From: Pseudoclavibacter triregionum
Lineage (GTDB): Bacteria > Actinomycetota > Actinomycetes > Actinomycetales > Microbacteriaceae
Assembly: GCA_910822395.1 (NCBI GenBank)
Contig: OU365335.1
Span: 2,108,001 to 2,172,000 of the forward strand
Direction of reading: 5' to 3'
Length of the DNA stretch: 64,000 bases
Made by a program: the position numbers and the translations under genes. The notes beneath the pieces are model-generated. The model was not told where the DNA came from, ran no database searches, and saw only the letters and a program-made list of their open reading frames with translations. Below are positions 1 to 8,551 of the stretch, one piece after another (position 1 is the first letter of the stretch; each line of letters begins with the position of its first letter).

Positions 1-1
1 G

Positions 2-496
2 CTCGACCCGCTCCAGGCGGAGGAGCGTCCCGAGCAGGCCTCCGACGAGCTCGAGCGGTACGCCTTCCAGGCGATCTCCTCGGAGGCGACCTTCGAGCGG
101 GTGCTCTACGATGGCGGCGACTTCGGCTTCACCGCGGAGGTCGGCAGCGAGGAGGAGCTCGAGTTCCTCGGACTCCCGGGCATCCTCAACCCGGAGGAGG
201 TGCGGCAGGTGCTCTCGCAGCGGCAGAGCCGCCAGCACCGCATCCAGGAGGAGCGGCGCCGCAAGCTCGGCGAGCCGCCCGTGCCGCGCGACCACCAGCC
301 GATGTACCGCTCGCTCAAGGAGCAGCGGGCGCTCCTCAACTCGCTCGTCGGCCTCTACGCGAAGCAGTCCGGCCAGGCGCACGGCATCATCCACGCGCAG
401 CTGCGCCGCCAGTGCGGCGGGCCGGCGGTGCCGCAGGCGACGGTGACGCAGCTCCAGCAGCGCATCGACGCGCTGCGGCGGATGCTGCGGAGCTAG
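2..496 (+). CDS. DEAD/DEAH-box helicase, C-terminal part (5' end outside window)
   Basis: Only the last ~164 codons are present; the frame is open from base 2, so the start lies upstream of the window. The visible part is a charged, helical C-terminal tail, including RRRKLGEPPVPRDHQPMYR, followed by a region ending GGPAVPQATVTQLQQRIDAL. I associate this tail with the large superfamily II DNA/RNA helicases of actinobacteria (AQ..HG.IHAQLRR.CGG motif). The helicase core motifs cannot be checked because they are not in the window. Identification rests on recall of this tail only and is moderate. The gene stops with TAG and is convergent with the DedA gene 35 bp away. Confidence 0.55.
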   Translation, partial: LDPLQAEERPEQASDELERYAFQAISSEATFERVLYDGGDFGFTAEVGSEEELEFLGLPGILNPEEVRQVLSQRQSRQHRIQEERRRKLGEPPVPRDHQPMYRSLKEQRALLNSLVGLYAKQSGQAHGIIHAQLRRQCGGPAVPQATVTQLQQRIDALRRMLRS

Positions 497-531
497 GGGA
501 GCGGCACGCCTCGGGCCGCCGCGGCGCGCCG

Positions 532-1287
532 CTAGCGGCGGGGGAGCTGCGGGCCCTCGCCGAGCTCGTGGTCGTCGCTCGTCGCCTCGTGGGCGGCCTT
601 GAGCCCGCGGTGCTTGCGGACCTTCGAGACGACCCACCAGATGACCGCGAGCACGACCGCGACGATGACGATGTTCTGGAGGATGTCGGCGTACTCGAGC
701 ACGACGTCCCACTGCGAGCCGAGGAAGAAGCCCGCGAGCACGAAGATCGAGTTCCAGATGAGGGATCCGAGCGTCGTGAGCAGGCCGAAGGTGAGCATCG
801 GCATCTTCTCGATGCCGGCGGGGATCGAGATGAGCGAGCGGAAGATCGGCAGCATGCGGCCGAAGAAGACCGCCTTGTTGCCGTGCTGGTGGAACCAGTT
901 CACGGTCTTCGTGATGTCCGCCGAGTCGACGAGCGGGATCTTGTCGGCGATCCACACCATGCGGTCGTGGCCGAGCGCGCGGCCGAGGCCATAGAGCAGG
1001 TACGCGCCGACGACCGAGCCGAGCGTCGCCCAGAGGATCGCCTCGATGACCGTGAACTCGCCGCGCTGCGCCGCGAAGCCGCCGAGGGGGAGGATGACCT
1101 CGCTCGGGATGGGCGGGAAGAGGTTCTCCGCCGCGACGAGCACGCCGATGCCGGGAGCTCCGAGCATGCCCATGACGTCCACCGCCCACTGGCCGAAGGT
1201 GCCGAGGGCCGACTGGTCGACGTTGCCGGTGTCGGCGGCGGCGAGGAGCGAGGCGTGGGCCGCGGCGGCGTGGAGATGCGAGAGCAT
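532..1287 (-). CDS. DedA family integral membrane protein
   Basis: 251-residue polytopic membrane protein of the DedA/VTT (SNARE-associated) family, members of which are linked to membrane homeostasis and undecaprenyl-phosphate or phospholipid flipping. Seen: the N-terminal re-entrant motif AAENLFPPIPSEVILPLGG (about residues 51-69), a GxxxG-rich helix (TLGSVVGAYLLYGLGRALG), the family signature FGRMLPIFRSLISIPAG, and hydrophobic C-terminal segments. I chose the ATG at 1287 rather than an in-frame start at 1344, because the extra 19 residues (MDPRRRLSG...) are charged and lie in the region upstream of the first helix. Single gene, next to the broken MerR gene on the same strand. The substrate cannot be inferred from sequence alone. 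Confidence 0.9.
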   Translation of the reverse strand: MLSHLHAAAAHASLLAAADTGNVDQSALGTFGQWAVDVMGMLGAPGIGVLVAAENLFPPIPSEVILPLGGFAAQRGEFTVIEAILWATLGSVVGAYLLYGLGRALGHDRMVWIADKIPLVDSADITKTVNWFHQHGNKAVFFGRMLPIFRSLISIPAGIEKMPMLTFGLLTTLGSLIWNSIFVLAGFFLGSQWDVVLEYADILQNIVIVAVVLAVIWWVVSKVRKHRGLKAAHEATSDDHELGEGPQLPRR

Positions 1288-1423
1288 GCGCGTCCTTCCG
1301 GGGATCGTGGGCGGGCGGCCGCTCAGGCGGCGCCGGGGATCCACCGTACGCGTCGAGCACCGCGAGCAGGCGAGGGCTGGCCGGAATGTCGGCCCGCCGA
1401 GGCAGAGCGCGGCGACCCTGCCC

Positions 1424-2206
1424 TCAGGCCATGCGCTCGACGAAGCGTCGCCAGACCTCGAGCTGCGCCGGGCTCAGCGCCTCCGCCTGGAGCTGCTCGA
1501 CGATCGGCCCCAGATCGGGCGCGGCGCCTTCCGCGGCTCCGCTGGCGTCGAGTCCGGCTGCCGCGGCGAGCGCGGTCGCGAAGGCCGCGAGCCGCTCGGC
1601 CAGGTCGTCCGCGGTCGCGGGGTCGATGGAGTCCGCCGACTCGAGCGCCTCGAACTCCGGATGCCAGCTGGCGGCCAGCTCCGCGAGCTCGGGCGTCGAG
1701 AGCGCCTCGGCCACCGCGGTCGCTGACGCCGCGTCGATGGCGCCGCTCGCCGTCGCGAGCGTCCACAGGTCGGCGTCGAGCCTCTGCGTGCGCGACGGCG
1801 TCGGGCCGCCTGGGGTTCCGGCGGCGAGGCCCGCGGAGGCGAAGGCGCGCAGCTCGGCGATGGCGGCGCGCTGCCGCTCGATGAGCGCGGCCTGCTCCGC
1901 GAGCGCCGCCTCGAGCTCGTCGAGCGCCGCGGCCTGCCGTCCGGCGTCGCGGTCGAGCACCTCGCCGATCGAGCGCAGCGGCATCCCGCTCGCCGCGAGC
2001 TGGCGGATGCGGAGCACGCGCACGAGATCGCGGGGTCCGTATCGCCGATATCCGTTCGGATCGCGGTCGGCCTCGGGGAGGAGCCCCACGCGGTGCTAGT
2101 GCCGCAGGGCGCGCGGCGTGGTGCCCGCGAGGTCCGCGAGCTCCTGCGAGCGCAGGACGAGCCCGCCCGGCCCCTCGGATCGCTCGACGCTCGCCATGCC
2201 GGTCAT
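1424..2206 (-). pseudogene. MerR family transcriptional regulator interrupted by in-frame TAG
   Basis: A 261-codon frame (including stop) with a MerR winged-helix N-terminus (RSQELADLAGTTPRALRH, then HRVGLLPEADRDPNGYRRYG) and an alanine/glutamate-rich coiled region and C-terminal helical domain. Codon 37 (2096-2098, read on the minus strand) is TAG where MerR proteins almost always have Tyr in RALRHYHRVGLLPE, so one base change TAC or TAT to TAG explains it. The frame is otherwise intact on both sides. The ATG at 2206 overlaps the stop of the upstream membrane protein gene by 4 bp (ATGA), so the two are probably translationally coupled. As written, translation would give a 36-residue fragment. 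It could be a real nonsense mutation, a sequencing error or readthrough; a GTG at 2089 could restart a protein lacking most of the HTH. Confidence 0.85.
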
Positions 2207-3048
2207 CGTGCCACGTCCGCGGTCGCGGCCCTGAGCTCGGCGACGAACGCCTCCGGATCGTCGACCGCCAGGCGCGCCTCCCGCGTCGGCATGTGGGTCG
2301 GGCGCCATCCGATCGCGCCGAGGGCGAGCGACGGCACCGGCTCGGAGAGGAGGAGACGCACATTCGCGGGCCGCTGCTGCGCGAGCACGACGAGGCCGTC
2401 CTCCGAGCGGAGCGCCGCGCTCGCATGATCGACGCGATGCTCGACGCGCTCGAGCCGCGCGAGCGGCACCTCGAGCACGGTCTCCGCGCCCCAGCGGAGC
2501 CGCAGGGTCCCGTCGCCGAGGAGATGCGGACGCGCGCGGCGGGATGCCGTCATCGCGACAATCGCGAGCATGCCGTAGACCGTGAGCGCAAGCAAGGTCC
2601 AGCGCAGCCACGGCCACGGCACGATGACGTGCACGACCGCGAGCTCGACGGCGGAGAGGACGAACATCACCGCCGGGAAGCCCCACGAGCCCCGGGCGTA
2701 GCCGAAGGCGCGCGCACCCGCGGGGACGTGCGGCCGGCCCAGGATCGCGCGGCCGAGGTCGGACGTCATGCGCAGCTCCGCGACGGCGGGCCGCAGGAGC
2801 GGCTCCTCCTCGACGATCCGCTGGAGGGGATCGGCCGCCGTGCCCTCCCGAAGCGCCGCCCGCACGCGGATCGCCGTGACCGCGAGGAAGATCGCGAGCA
2901 TCGGGAGCTCCATGGCGAGGAAGAGCCGGAGCGCGGCGCCCGGCTCGAGGGCCCCCGAGAGATTCAAGACGAGGAGCGTGCCGGCCACGAGCAGGGTGAC
3001 GGCGGCGTGGAGTCGATGGATGCGGCGGAGCAGCGGTCGTGCGGTCAT
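2203..3048 (-). CDS. Membrane protein of unknown function, cotranscribed with MerR gene
   Basis: 281 residues. Two N-terminal hydrophobic segments (AVTLLVAGTLLVLNLSG and a segment around MELPMLAIFLAVTAI), then a soluble stretch, then a second pair of helices (GFPAVMFVLSAVELAVVHVIV and LRWTLLALTVYGMLAIVAM). The C-terminal ~110 residues look beta-rich and PH-domain-like (LRLRWGAETVLEVPLARLERVEHRV). No enzymatic motif is visible. Its stop overlaps the start of the downstream MerR gene by 4 bp, and membrane proteins of this layout are often partners of the MerR regulator beside them. The function is unknown; autoregulation by the MerR protein would be my guess, now disrupted if the TAG is real. 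Confidence 0.6.
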   Translation of the reverse strand: MTARPLLRRIHRLHAAVTLLVAGTLLVLNLSGALEPGAALRLFLAMELPMLAIFLAVTAIRVRAALREGTAADPLQRIVEEEPLLRPAVAELRMTSDLGRAILGRPHVPAGARAFGYARGSWGFPAVMFVLSAVELAVVHVIVPWPWLRWTLLALTVYGMLAIVAMTASRRARPHLLGDGTLRLRWGAETVLEVPLARLERVEHRVDHASAALRSEDGLVVLAQQRPANVRLLLSEPVPSLALGAIGWRPTHMPTREARLAVDDPEAFVAELRAATADVAR

Positions 3049-3104
3049 GCCGCCAGGCTCGACTATGACGCAGCGTCGGAGTCAAGCGGCGAGGCCGGCG
3101 CGCT

Positions 3105-3797
3105 TCATCGGGACGCGAGGACGAACTGCAGCGGCACGGCGAGCATGCAGAAGGCGACCGCCACCAGGGCGGGCCCTCGCCACCCGAGCTGCGGCCACAT
3201 GCGACGCATGAGCACCGGCCCGATCACGAGGTAGCCGAGGGCCGTGACGAGCCCGGGGAAGTATCCGCCGACCAGCACCGCGAAGACGAGGTGGGAGATC
3301 GCGTTGCCGATGGCTCCGTAGACCGCGAAGAACAGCGCCGGCAGGTACAGGGGCGACCGCTCCCAGACCAGCGAGGCGATCGACGACAGCGAGAAGACCG
3401 CGTAGGACGCCATGTTGAACCAGGTGAACACGTCGAGGGAGAACGGGGCCCCGCCGTACAGGGCGGGGAAGGCCGCGGCGAAGCCCGCCTGGTGCTCCTC
3501 CGCGAAATGGATCCCCTGCCAGGCGAGGGCGACCATAAAGACGGGCAGCGTGGTCGTGGCATCCGGAAGCGCGCTCCCGCTGGCGTGGAAGTGCGCGAGC
3601 ACGCCCCAGGCGATGAGGACGCCGGGCACGAACGTGACGAGCAGCGCGGGACCGCCGAATGCGGCGAAGACGGACACCATGGCCAGGCCGATGATGCCGG
3701 CGACGGCCAGGTCCAGCCGGCCCACCGATCGGGGGAGCGGGGCGTCGGCGGGAGGCAGGCGACAGAGGTTCGGTGCGGAGCTCGCTGCAGTGGACAT
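3105..3797 (-). CDS. HXXEE domain membrane protein
   Basis: 230 residues with about six or seven hydrophobic helices. The motif HFAEEH inside a membrane segment (ALAWQGIHFAEEHQAGFAA) is the H-x-x-E-E signature of the HXXEE family, whose function is not established; the His/Glu residues could bind metal. The ATG at 3797 gives a short hydrophilic leader (MSTAASSAPN...) before the first helix; longer in-frame extensions run through low-quality sequence. Divergent from the TetR gene that starts at 3867, so this is a likely target of that regulator. The 69-bp divergent intergenic region carries the TetR leaderless promoter. Confidence 0.7.
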   Translation of the reverse strand: MSTAASSAPNLCRLPPADAPLPRSVGRLDLAVAGIIGLAMVSVFAAFGGPALLVTFVPGVLIAWGVLAHFHASGSALPDATTTLPVFMVALAWQGIHFAEEHQAGFAAAFPALYGGAPFSLDVFTWFNMASYAVFSLSSIASLVWERSPLYLPALFFAVYGAIGNAISHLVFAVLVGGYFPGLVTALGYLVIGPVLMRRMWPQLGWRGPALVAVAFCMLAVPLQFVLASR

Positions 3798-3866
3798 GGC
3801 GCCATGCTCGCCCTCAGCCGGCGCCGGCGCACCCGTGTTGGATTCTTCGCGCGCTAGCATCGCGCC

Positions 3867-4472
3867 ATGAGCCAGAACCGCCGCCGGCCGGGGCGGCCGA
3901 GGGGGGAGTCCGGGGCGCGCCGGGACATCCTCGACGCTGCCTCCGCCCTCTTCCTCGCCCACGGCTATCGGGGAGCGACCATGCGGGCCATCGCCGCGCG
4001 GGCGGCCGTCGACGTCGCGACGATCGCGCACCATTTCGGCTCGAAGCGGAAGCTCTTCGCCGCGTCCTTCGGCGCGGGCGTCGGCCCAGCCGAGCTCGTG
4101 CGAGCGGCGGTGGACCGGCCGCGGGCCGAGATCCCCGCCGCCATCGCCCAGCTCGTCACGCAGGTCTGGTCCGATCCTCGACGACGCCGACCCGTGCAGC
4201 TCGTCATCGGCACCGCGCTGGTCGACGAGGGCGTCGCCGAAGCCTGCCGCAGCTACCTCGAGCAGGAGGTCGTCGAGCCGATCGCGGCCGTGATCGGCGG
4301 AGCCGAGGCAAGCGCCCGCGCCTCGGTCGTCGTGAGCCTCGCATGCGGGGCGCTGGTCGCGCGATACGCGATCCGCGTCGCGGGCTCGTCGAGCGAGGGC
4401 GTCTTCCGGGCATCGCTCAGGGACGCTATCACCGCCGTCATGCTGCGAGACCCCGGACACCGCGGGCGCTAG
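3867..4472 (+). CDS. TetR/AcrR family transcriptional regulator
   Basis: 201 residues. The N-terminal HTH is clear: ILDAASALFLAHGYRGATMRAIAARAAVDVATIAHHFGSKRKLFAASF (quoted in part; residues about 21-68), preceded by a basic arm (RRRPGRPRG). The C-terminal ~130 residues are the helical ligand-binding and dimer domain, with no recognisable ligand class. The start is a leaderless-type ATG: TAGCAT at 3855-3860 with a 6-nt gap. Divergent from the HXXEE membrane protein, which it may control. Confidence 0.85.
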   Translation: MSQNRRRPGRPRGESGARRDILDAASALFLAHGYRGATMRAIAARAAVDVATIAHHFGSKRKLFAASFGAGVGPAELVRAAVDRPRAEIPAAIAQLVTQVWSDPRRRRPVQLVIGTALVDEGVAEACRSYLEQEVVEPIAAVIGGAEASARASVVVSLACGALVARYAIRVAGSSSEGVFRASLRDAITAVMLRDPGHRGR

Positions 4473-4517
4473 CCGCTCGGCCGACCCGAACCGACCGTCA
4501 GCTCCCCGGAAACGCCG

Positions 4518-4546
4518 AAGGCCCCGGTCCATCGGACCGGGGCCTT
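4518..4546. terminator. Bidirectional hairpin between TetR gene and tRNA-Leu
   Basis: Perfect 13-bp inverted repeat (4518-4530 with 4534-4546) around a 3-nt ATC loop. The arms start AAGG and end CCTT, so transcription from either side gives an A/U-flanked GC stem. It separates the plus-strand TetR gene from the minus-strand tRNA. Confidence 0.8.
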
Positions 4547-4552
4547 CGCTCG

Positions 4553-4638
4553 TGCGCGAGGGGGGACTTGAACCCCCACGCCCTAATACGGGCACTAGCA
4601 CCTCAAGCTAGCGCGTCTACCAATTCCGCCACCCGCGC
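4553..4638 (-). tRNA. tRNA-Leu (GAG)
   Basis: 86 nt without CCA. Acceptor arms GCGCGGG (4638-4632) and CTCGCGC (4560-4554) pair with one G-U; the discriminator is A. The anticodon arm is CTAGC / TTGAGGT / GCTAG with anticodon GAG. A long variable arm, as expected for tRNA-Leu, precedes the T arm GGGGGTTCAAGTCCCCC. All cloverleaf parts are intact. Confidence 0.95.
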
Positions 4639-4841
4639 AAGGTGTCGACGCCGCCGGGGCAGCGCTGGCTGTGCCTGAGCACGAAGAAAGACATTACCAG
4701 CCAGGTGAACACTTCGCGAATCGTCGCACCCCTCGGCGTGTCGCGGAGGAGCGGCCGTGGGCCGACGCGACAGGCTGACGCGAGCGCCGAGCGGATGGCG
4801 TCCCGCGACGCCCCCGCGACATACGGCGGTACCGTGTCGGC

Positions 4842-6173
4842 ATGACCGACGACGCCATCACCCAGGACCGGAGCGCGGACCTCAGCCAGGACCCCACCGT
4901 CGCGCTCGCGCGGGAGCTCATCCGCATCGACACGACGAACTACGGCGAGGGCCGCTCGAAGGGCGAGACCGAGGCCGCCGAGCTCATCGAGGCCCGCCTT
5001 CGCGCGCTCGGCCTCGAGGTCGAGATGTTCGACTCCGCGCCCCGGCGCACGAGCCTCGTCGCCCGCGTCGAGGGCGAGGACGCCTCGCTGCCCGCGCTCG
5101 TCGTCCACGGCCACACCGACGTCGTCCCCGCCGACCCGGCCGACTGGAGCGTCGACCCCTTCGAGGGCGTCATCCGCGACGGGCTCCTCTGGGGCCGCGG
5201 CGCCGTCGACATGAAGGACATGGACGCGATGATCGTCACGGCACTCGAGGAGATCCTCGGCTCGGGCCGGCGCCCGCGCCGGAGCCTCGTCGTCGCGATG
5301 TTCGCCGACGAGGAGAACGGCGGCTCGTACGGCTCGCACTTCGCCGTCCGCGACCGCCCCGAGCTCTTCGAGGGCGCGACCGAGGCGATCTCCGAGGTCG
5401 GCGGCTACTCCGTGGCGCTCGGCGGTAGGCGCGCGTACCTCCTCCAGACGGGGGAGAAGGCCCTCATGTGGCTGAAGCTCCGCGTGAAGCGGCCGGCGGG
5501 CCACGGCTCCCGGGTCATCCCCGCCGAGCGGAACGCGATCTCGGTGCTCGCCGGCGCGATCGCGCGCCTCGCCGCCCACGAGTGGCCCGTGCAGCTCACC
5601 GACACGACCGAGACGATGATCGCCGAGCTCGCGCGCCTGCTCGACATGGATCCCTCGGACCCGCGGGCCGTCGCCGAGGCGACCGGCCCGGCGGCGGGCT
5701 TCCTCACGGCGAGCCTCCGCACGACGTGCAACCCGACGATGCTCGAGGCGGGCTACAAGCACAACGTCATCCCGGAGACCGCGACGGTCGCGATCGACGT
5801 GCGACCGTTCCCGGGCCGCGAGGAGGAGACGCTCGCGGAGATCCAGTCGATCGTCGGCGACGACGTCGAGATCGTCACGAGCTGGCGCGACATCGGCACC
5901 GAGGCGCCGACGAGCGGCGAGCTCATCGACGCCGCGAGCGCCGCCATCCTCCGCCACGACCCGGGCGCGACGGTCGTGCCGTACCTGCTCTCGGCCGGAA
6001 CGGACAACAAGGCCCTCGCCAAGCTCGGCATCAGCGGCTACGGCTTCGCGCCGCTGCGGCTGCCGGCCGAGCTCGACTTCCCGGGCATGTTCCACGGCGT
6101 CGACGAGCGCGTGCCGCTCGAGTCGCTCGTCTTCGGGCGCGAGGTGCTGCGGGACTTCCTGCTGGAGTACTAG
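4842..6173 (+). CDS. M20/M25/M40 family metallopeptidase
   Basis: 443 residues, the normal length for the ArgE/DapE/ACY1/CPG2 group. Metal and catalytic motifs are present: HGHTDVVP (89-96, first metal His and the DxV Asp), GRGAVDMKDM (118-127), and ADEENGG with the catalytic/metal Glu pair (about 155-161). A central lid/dimer domain is visible (WLKLRVKRPAGHGSRV). A C-terminal metal His is expected in the MFHGVDERVP motif. Cytosolic; it hydrolyses a peptide or N-acyl amino acid, but the exact substrate cannot be told. The start is leaderless type: TACCGT at 4830-4835, then a 6-nt gap. Followed after 128 bp by uppP. Confidence 0.9.
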   Translation: MTDDAITQDRSADLSQDPTVALARELIRIDTTNYGEGRSKGETEAAELIEARLRALGLEVEMFDSAPRRTSLVARVEGEDASLPALVVHGHTDVVPADPADWSVDPFEGVIRDGLLWGRGAVDMKDMDAMIVTALEEILGSGRRPRRSLVVAMFADEENGGSYGSHFAVRDRPELFEGATEAISEVGGYSVALGGRRAYLLQTGEKALMWLKLRVKRPAGHGSRVIPAERNAISVLAGAIARLAAHEWPVQLTDTTETMIAELARLLDMDPSDPRAVAEATGPAAGFLTASLRTTCNPTMLEAGYKHNVIPETATVAIDVRPFPGREEETLAEIQSIVGDDVEIVTSWRDIGTEAPTSGELIDAASAAILRHDPGATVVPYLLSAGTDNKALAKLGISGYGFAPLRLPAELDFPGMFHGVDERVPLESLVFGREVLRDFLLEY

Positions 6174-6301
6174 CCCGCGCAGCCCGCGGGTGCCAGCGCC
6201 CCGGCGGCGGCGCGTCCCGGCGGCCTCGCGCGGGTCACCCGTGATCGGCAGCGCCCCGGAGTAGCATCGGCCGAGTCCCGCCCCCTCCCCGGAAGGTCCA
6301 C

Positions 6302-7147
6302 ATGGACTGGCTCACCGCGATCATCCTCGGCCTCGTCCAGGGCCTCACCGAGTTCCTGCCGATCTCCTCGAGCGCCCACCTGCGCATCGTCGGCGACTGG
6401 CTCGGCGGCGACCCCGGCGCGACGTTCACCGCCATCACGCAGCTGGGCACCGAGACCGCGGTCATCGTCTTCTTCTGGCGCGACATCGTCCGCATCATCA
6501 CGGCCTGGATCGGCTCGCTCACGGGCAAGGTCGACAAGCGCGATCCGGACGCCCGCATGGGGTGGTACATCATCCTCGGCTCGCTGCCGATCGGCATCCT
6601 GGGCCTGCTGCTCCAGCACTTCATCCGCGACCAGTTCCGCTCGCTCTGGCTCATCGCGGGCACGCTCATCGTCTTCGGCGTCATCCTCGGCGTCGCCGAC
6701 GTCATCGGCCGCAAGGCGAAGACCCTCGCCGACCTCAACGGCCGCGACGGCGTCATCTTCGGCTTCGCCCAGGCCCTCGCGCTCATCCCCGGCGTCTCCC
6801 GCTCGGGCGGCACGATCACCGCCGGGCGCCTCCTCGGCTACGACCGGGCCTCCTCGGCGCGCTACAGCTTCCTGCTCGCCATCCCGGCCGTCTTCCTCTC
6901 CGGCCTCTACGAGACGTACTCGGCGCTCAAGGACGAGGCCGGCACCAGCGCGATCCAGTGGGGCCCGACGATCCTCGCGACGATCATCGCGGGCGTCGTC
7001 GGCTGGGCGGTCATCAAGTACCTGCTCCGCTACCTCGAGTTCGGCAGCTTCCTGCCCTTCGTGCTCTACCGGATCGGCCTCGGCACGCTCATCATGATCC
7101 TCCTCGCCTTCGGCGTCATGCAGCCGTACTCGACGATCGGCGGATAG
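6302..7147 (+). CDS. uppP: Undecaprenyl-diphosphate phosphatase
   Basis: 281-residue integral membrane phosphatase (BacA family) that dephosphorylates undecaprenyl-PP at the outer face of the membrane to recycle the peptidoglycan lipid carrier; it also gives bacitracin resistance. The two family signatures are intact: [18 protein letters not shown] (about residues 10-27) with the catalytic E/S residues, and [19 protein letters not shown] (about 162-180) with PGxSRSG. Eight or so hydrophobic helices; the length matches the family. An SD-like GGAAGGT lies before the ATG. The stop is 2 bp before the mshC start, so the two are in one operon, an arrangement common in actinobacteria. Confidence 0.97.
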   Translation: MDWLTAIILGLVQGLTEFLPISSSAHLRIVGDWLGGDPGATFTAITQLGTETAVIVFFWRDIVRIITAWIGSLTGKVDKRDPDARMGWYIILGSLPIGILGLLLQHFIRDQFRSLWLIAGTLIVFGVILGVADVIGRKAKTLADLNGRDGVIFGFAQALALIPGVSRSGGTITAGRLLGYDRASSARYSFLLAIPAVFLSGLYETYSALKDEAGTSAIQWGPTILATIIAGVVGWAVIKYLLRYLEFGSFLPFVLYRIGLGTLIMILLAFGVMQPYSTIGG

Positions 7148-7149
7148 CG

Positions 7150-8442
7150 ATGCGCGAGATCCCCAGCTGGCCGGTCCCCGAGGTGCCGCGCGCGACCGGC
7201 CGCGGCGAGGCTCCGGTGCTCTTCGACCCGCAGACGGGCGAGCTCGCCCCGGTCGACATCGACGGCGACGTCGCGACGCTCTACGTGTGCGGCATCACCC
7301 CGTACGACGCGACGCACCTCGGCCACGCGGCGACCTACCTCGCCTTCGACACGCTCCAGCGCGCCTGGCGCGACGCCGGCATCGAGGTGCGGTACGCGCA
7401 GAACGTCACGGACGTCGACGATCCGCTCCTCGAGCGCGCCGAGCGCGACGGGGTCGACTGGCGCGTGCTCGCCCAGTCGCAGACCGACCTCTTCCGCGAG
7501 GACATGACGGCGCTGCGGGTCATCCCGCCGAAGCCGTACGCGCGCGTCGCGGACGTCATCGACGAGACCGCCGAGGGCGTCGAGCGGCTCCTCGCGAAGG
7601 ACCTCGCCTACCGCGTGCCGATCGCCGCCGACGCGACGCCGCGCCCCGTCGACCCCGAGGCGCAGGACGTCTACTTCGACGTGCGCGGCGCCGGCCGGCT
7701 GCCCGAGGCGCTGCCGCTCGGCGCGATCTCCGGCTTCGACGCCGAGGGCCTCGACGCGGCGTTCCGCGAGTTCGGCGGCGACCCCGAGCGCCCGGGCAAG
7801 CGCGATCCGCTCGACCCGCTGCTCTGGCGCGCGGCCCGCGAGGGCGAGCCCGCGTGGGAGACGCCTGTCGGCGCCGGCCGCCCCGGATGGCACGTCGAGT
7901 GCGCCGTCATCGCGACCGAGGCGCTCGGCGCCCCCATCACGCTCCAGGGCGGCGGCCGCGACCTGCGCTTCCCGCACCACGAGATGTCGGCCGCGCACGC
8001 GACGGCGATGACGGGCGAGCGCTTCGCCCGCCGCTTCGCGCACGCCGGGCTCGTCGCCTACGAGGGCGAGAAGATGTCGAAGTCGAAGGGCAACCTCGTG
8101 CTCGTGTCGCGCCTGCGCGCGGCGGGGGCCGACCCGGCGGCCATCCGGCTCGCGATCCTCGCGCACCGCTACCGGGACGACTGGGAGTGGACCGACGAAG
8201 GGCTCGCCGAGGCGACGGAGCGGCTCGCCCGCTGGCGCGAGGCCGCGGCGACGCTCGCCGGCAATGATGACGCGTCGCAGGATTCCGCGCCGTCTCCGAC
8301 GGCCGCGGCGATGCGCCGCGCGATGGCGGATGATCTGGATACGCCGGCCGTGCTCGCCGCCGTCGACGCCTGGGCGGCGGACCCGGCGGGGCAGGGCGAC
8401 GTGCCGACGCTCGTCGACGCCCTCCTCGGCATCCGGCTCTGA
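7150..8442 (+). CDS. mshC: Cysteine:1-D-myo-inosityl 2-amino-2-deoxy-alpha-D-glucopyranoside ligase
   Basis: 430 residues. ATP-dependent ligase that joins cysteine to GlcN-Ins in mycothiol synthesis, the main low-molecular-weight thiol of actinobacteria. It is a cysteinyl-tRNA-synthetase-like class I enzyme: [16 protein letters not shown] (45-60) with the zinc Cys47 and a HIGH-like motif, a second zinc region [10 protein letters not shown], the HHE part in [11 protein letters not shown], and KMSKSKGN starting at residue 308. It lacks the tRNA-binding C-terminal domains of CysS, as expected for MshC. ATG at 7150 gives [13 protein letters not shown], a typical MshC start. Cotranscribed with uppP. 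Confidence 0.97.
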   Translation: MREIPSWPVPEVPRATGRGEAPVLFDPQTGELAPVDIDGDVATLYVCGITPYDATHLGHAATYLAFDTLQRAWRDAGIEVRYAQNVTDVDDPLLERAERDGVDWRVLAQSQTDLFREDMTALRVIPPKPYARVADVIDETAEGVERLLAKDLAYRVPIAADATPRPVDPEAQDVYFDVRGAGRLPEALPLGAISGFDAEGLDAAFREFGGDPERPGKRDPLDPLLWRAAREGEPAWETPVGAGRPGWHVECAVIATEALGAPITLQGGGRDLRFPHHEMSAAHATAMTGERFARRFAHAGLVAYEGEKMSKSKGNLVLVSRLRAAGADPAAIRLAILAHRYRDDWEWTDEGLAEATERLARWREAAATLAGNDDASQDSAPSPTAAAMRRAMADDLDTPAVLAAVDAWAADPAGQGDVPTLVDALLGIRL

Positions 8443-8481
8443 GACGCGAGCGCACCGCGCTGCTCGAAGCAGCCCTCGACA

Positions 8482-8499
8482 ACGCCTGGCTTCAGGCGT
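8482..8499 (+). terminator. Small hairpin after mshC
   Basis: 7-bp stem ACGCCTG / CAGGCGT with GCTT tetraloop, 40 bp after the mshC stop and just before the first palindromic repeat. No U tract, so termination is only likely. Confidence 0.45.
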
Positions 8500-8510
8500 C
8501 ACGCTGAACC

Positions 8511-8551
8511 GGTGGTTTCGAGACGCGCGCTGCGCGCGCTCCTCGACCACC
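8511..8551. repeat. Palindromic intergenic repeat, copy 1
   Basis: 41-bp imperfect palindrome that begins GGTGGTTTCGAGACG and ends CTCCTCGACCACC around a GC-rich centre of alternating GC. The same ends recur at 8568-8607, 23359-23402 and 23586-23626. Copies 1 and 2 form an inverted pair. Confidence 0.8.
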
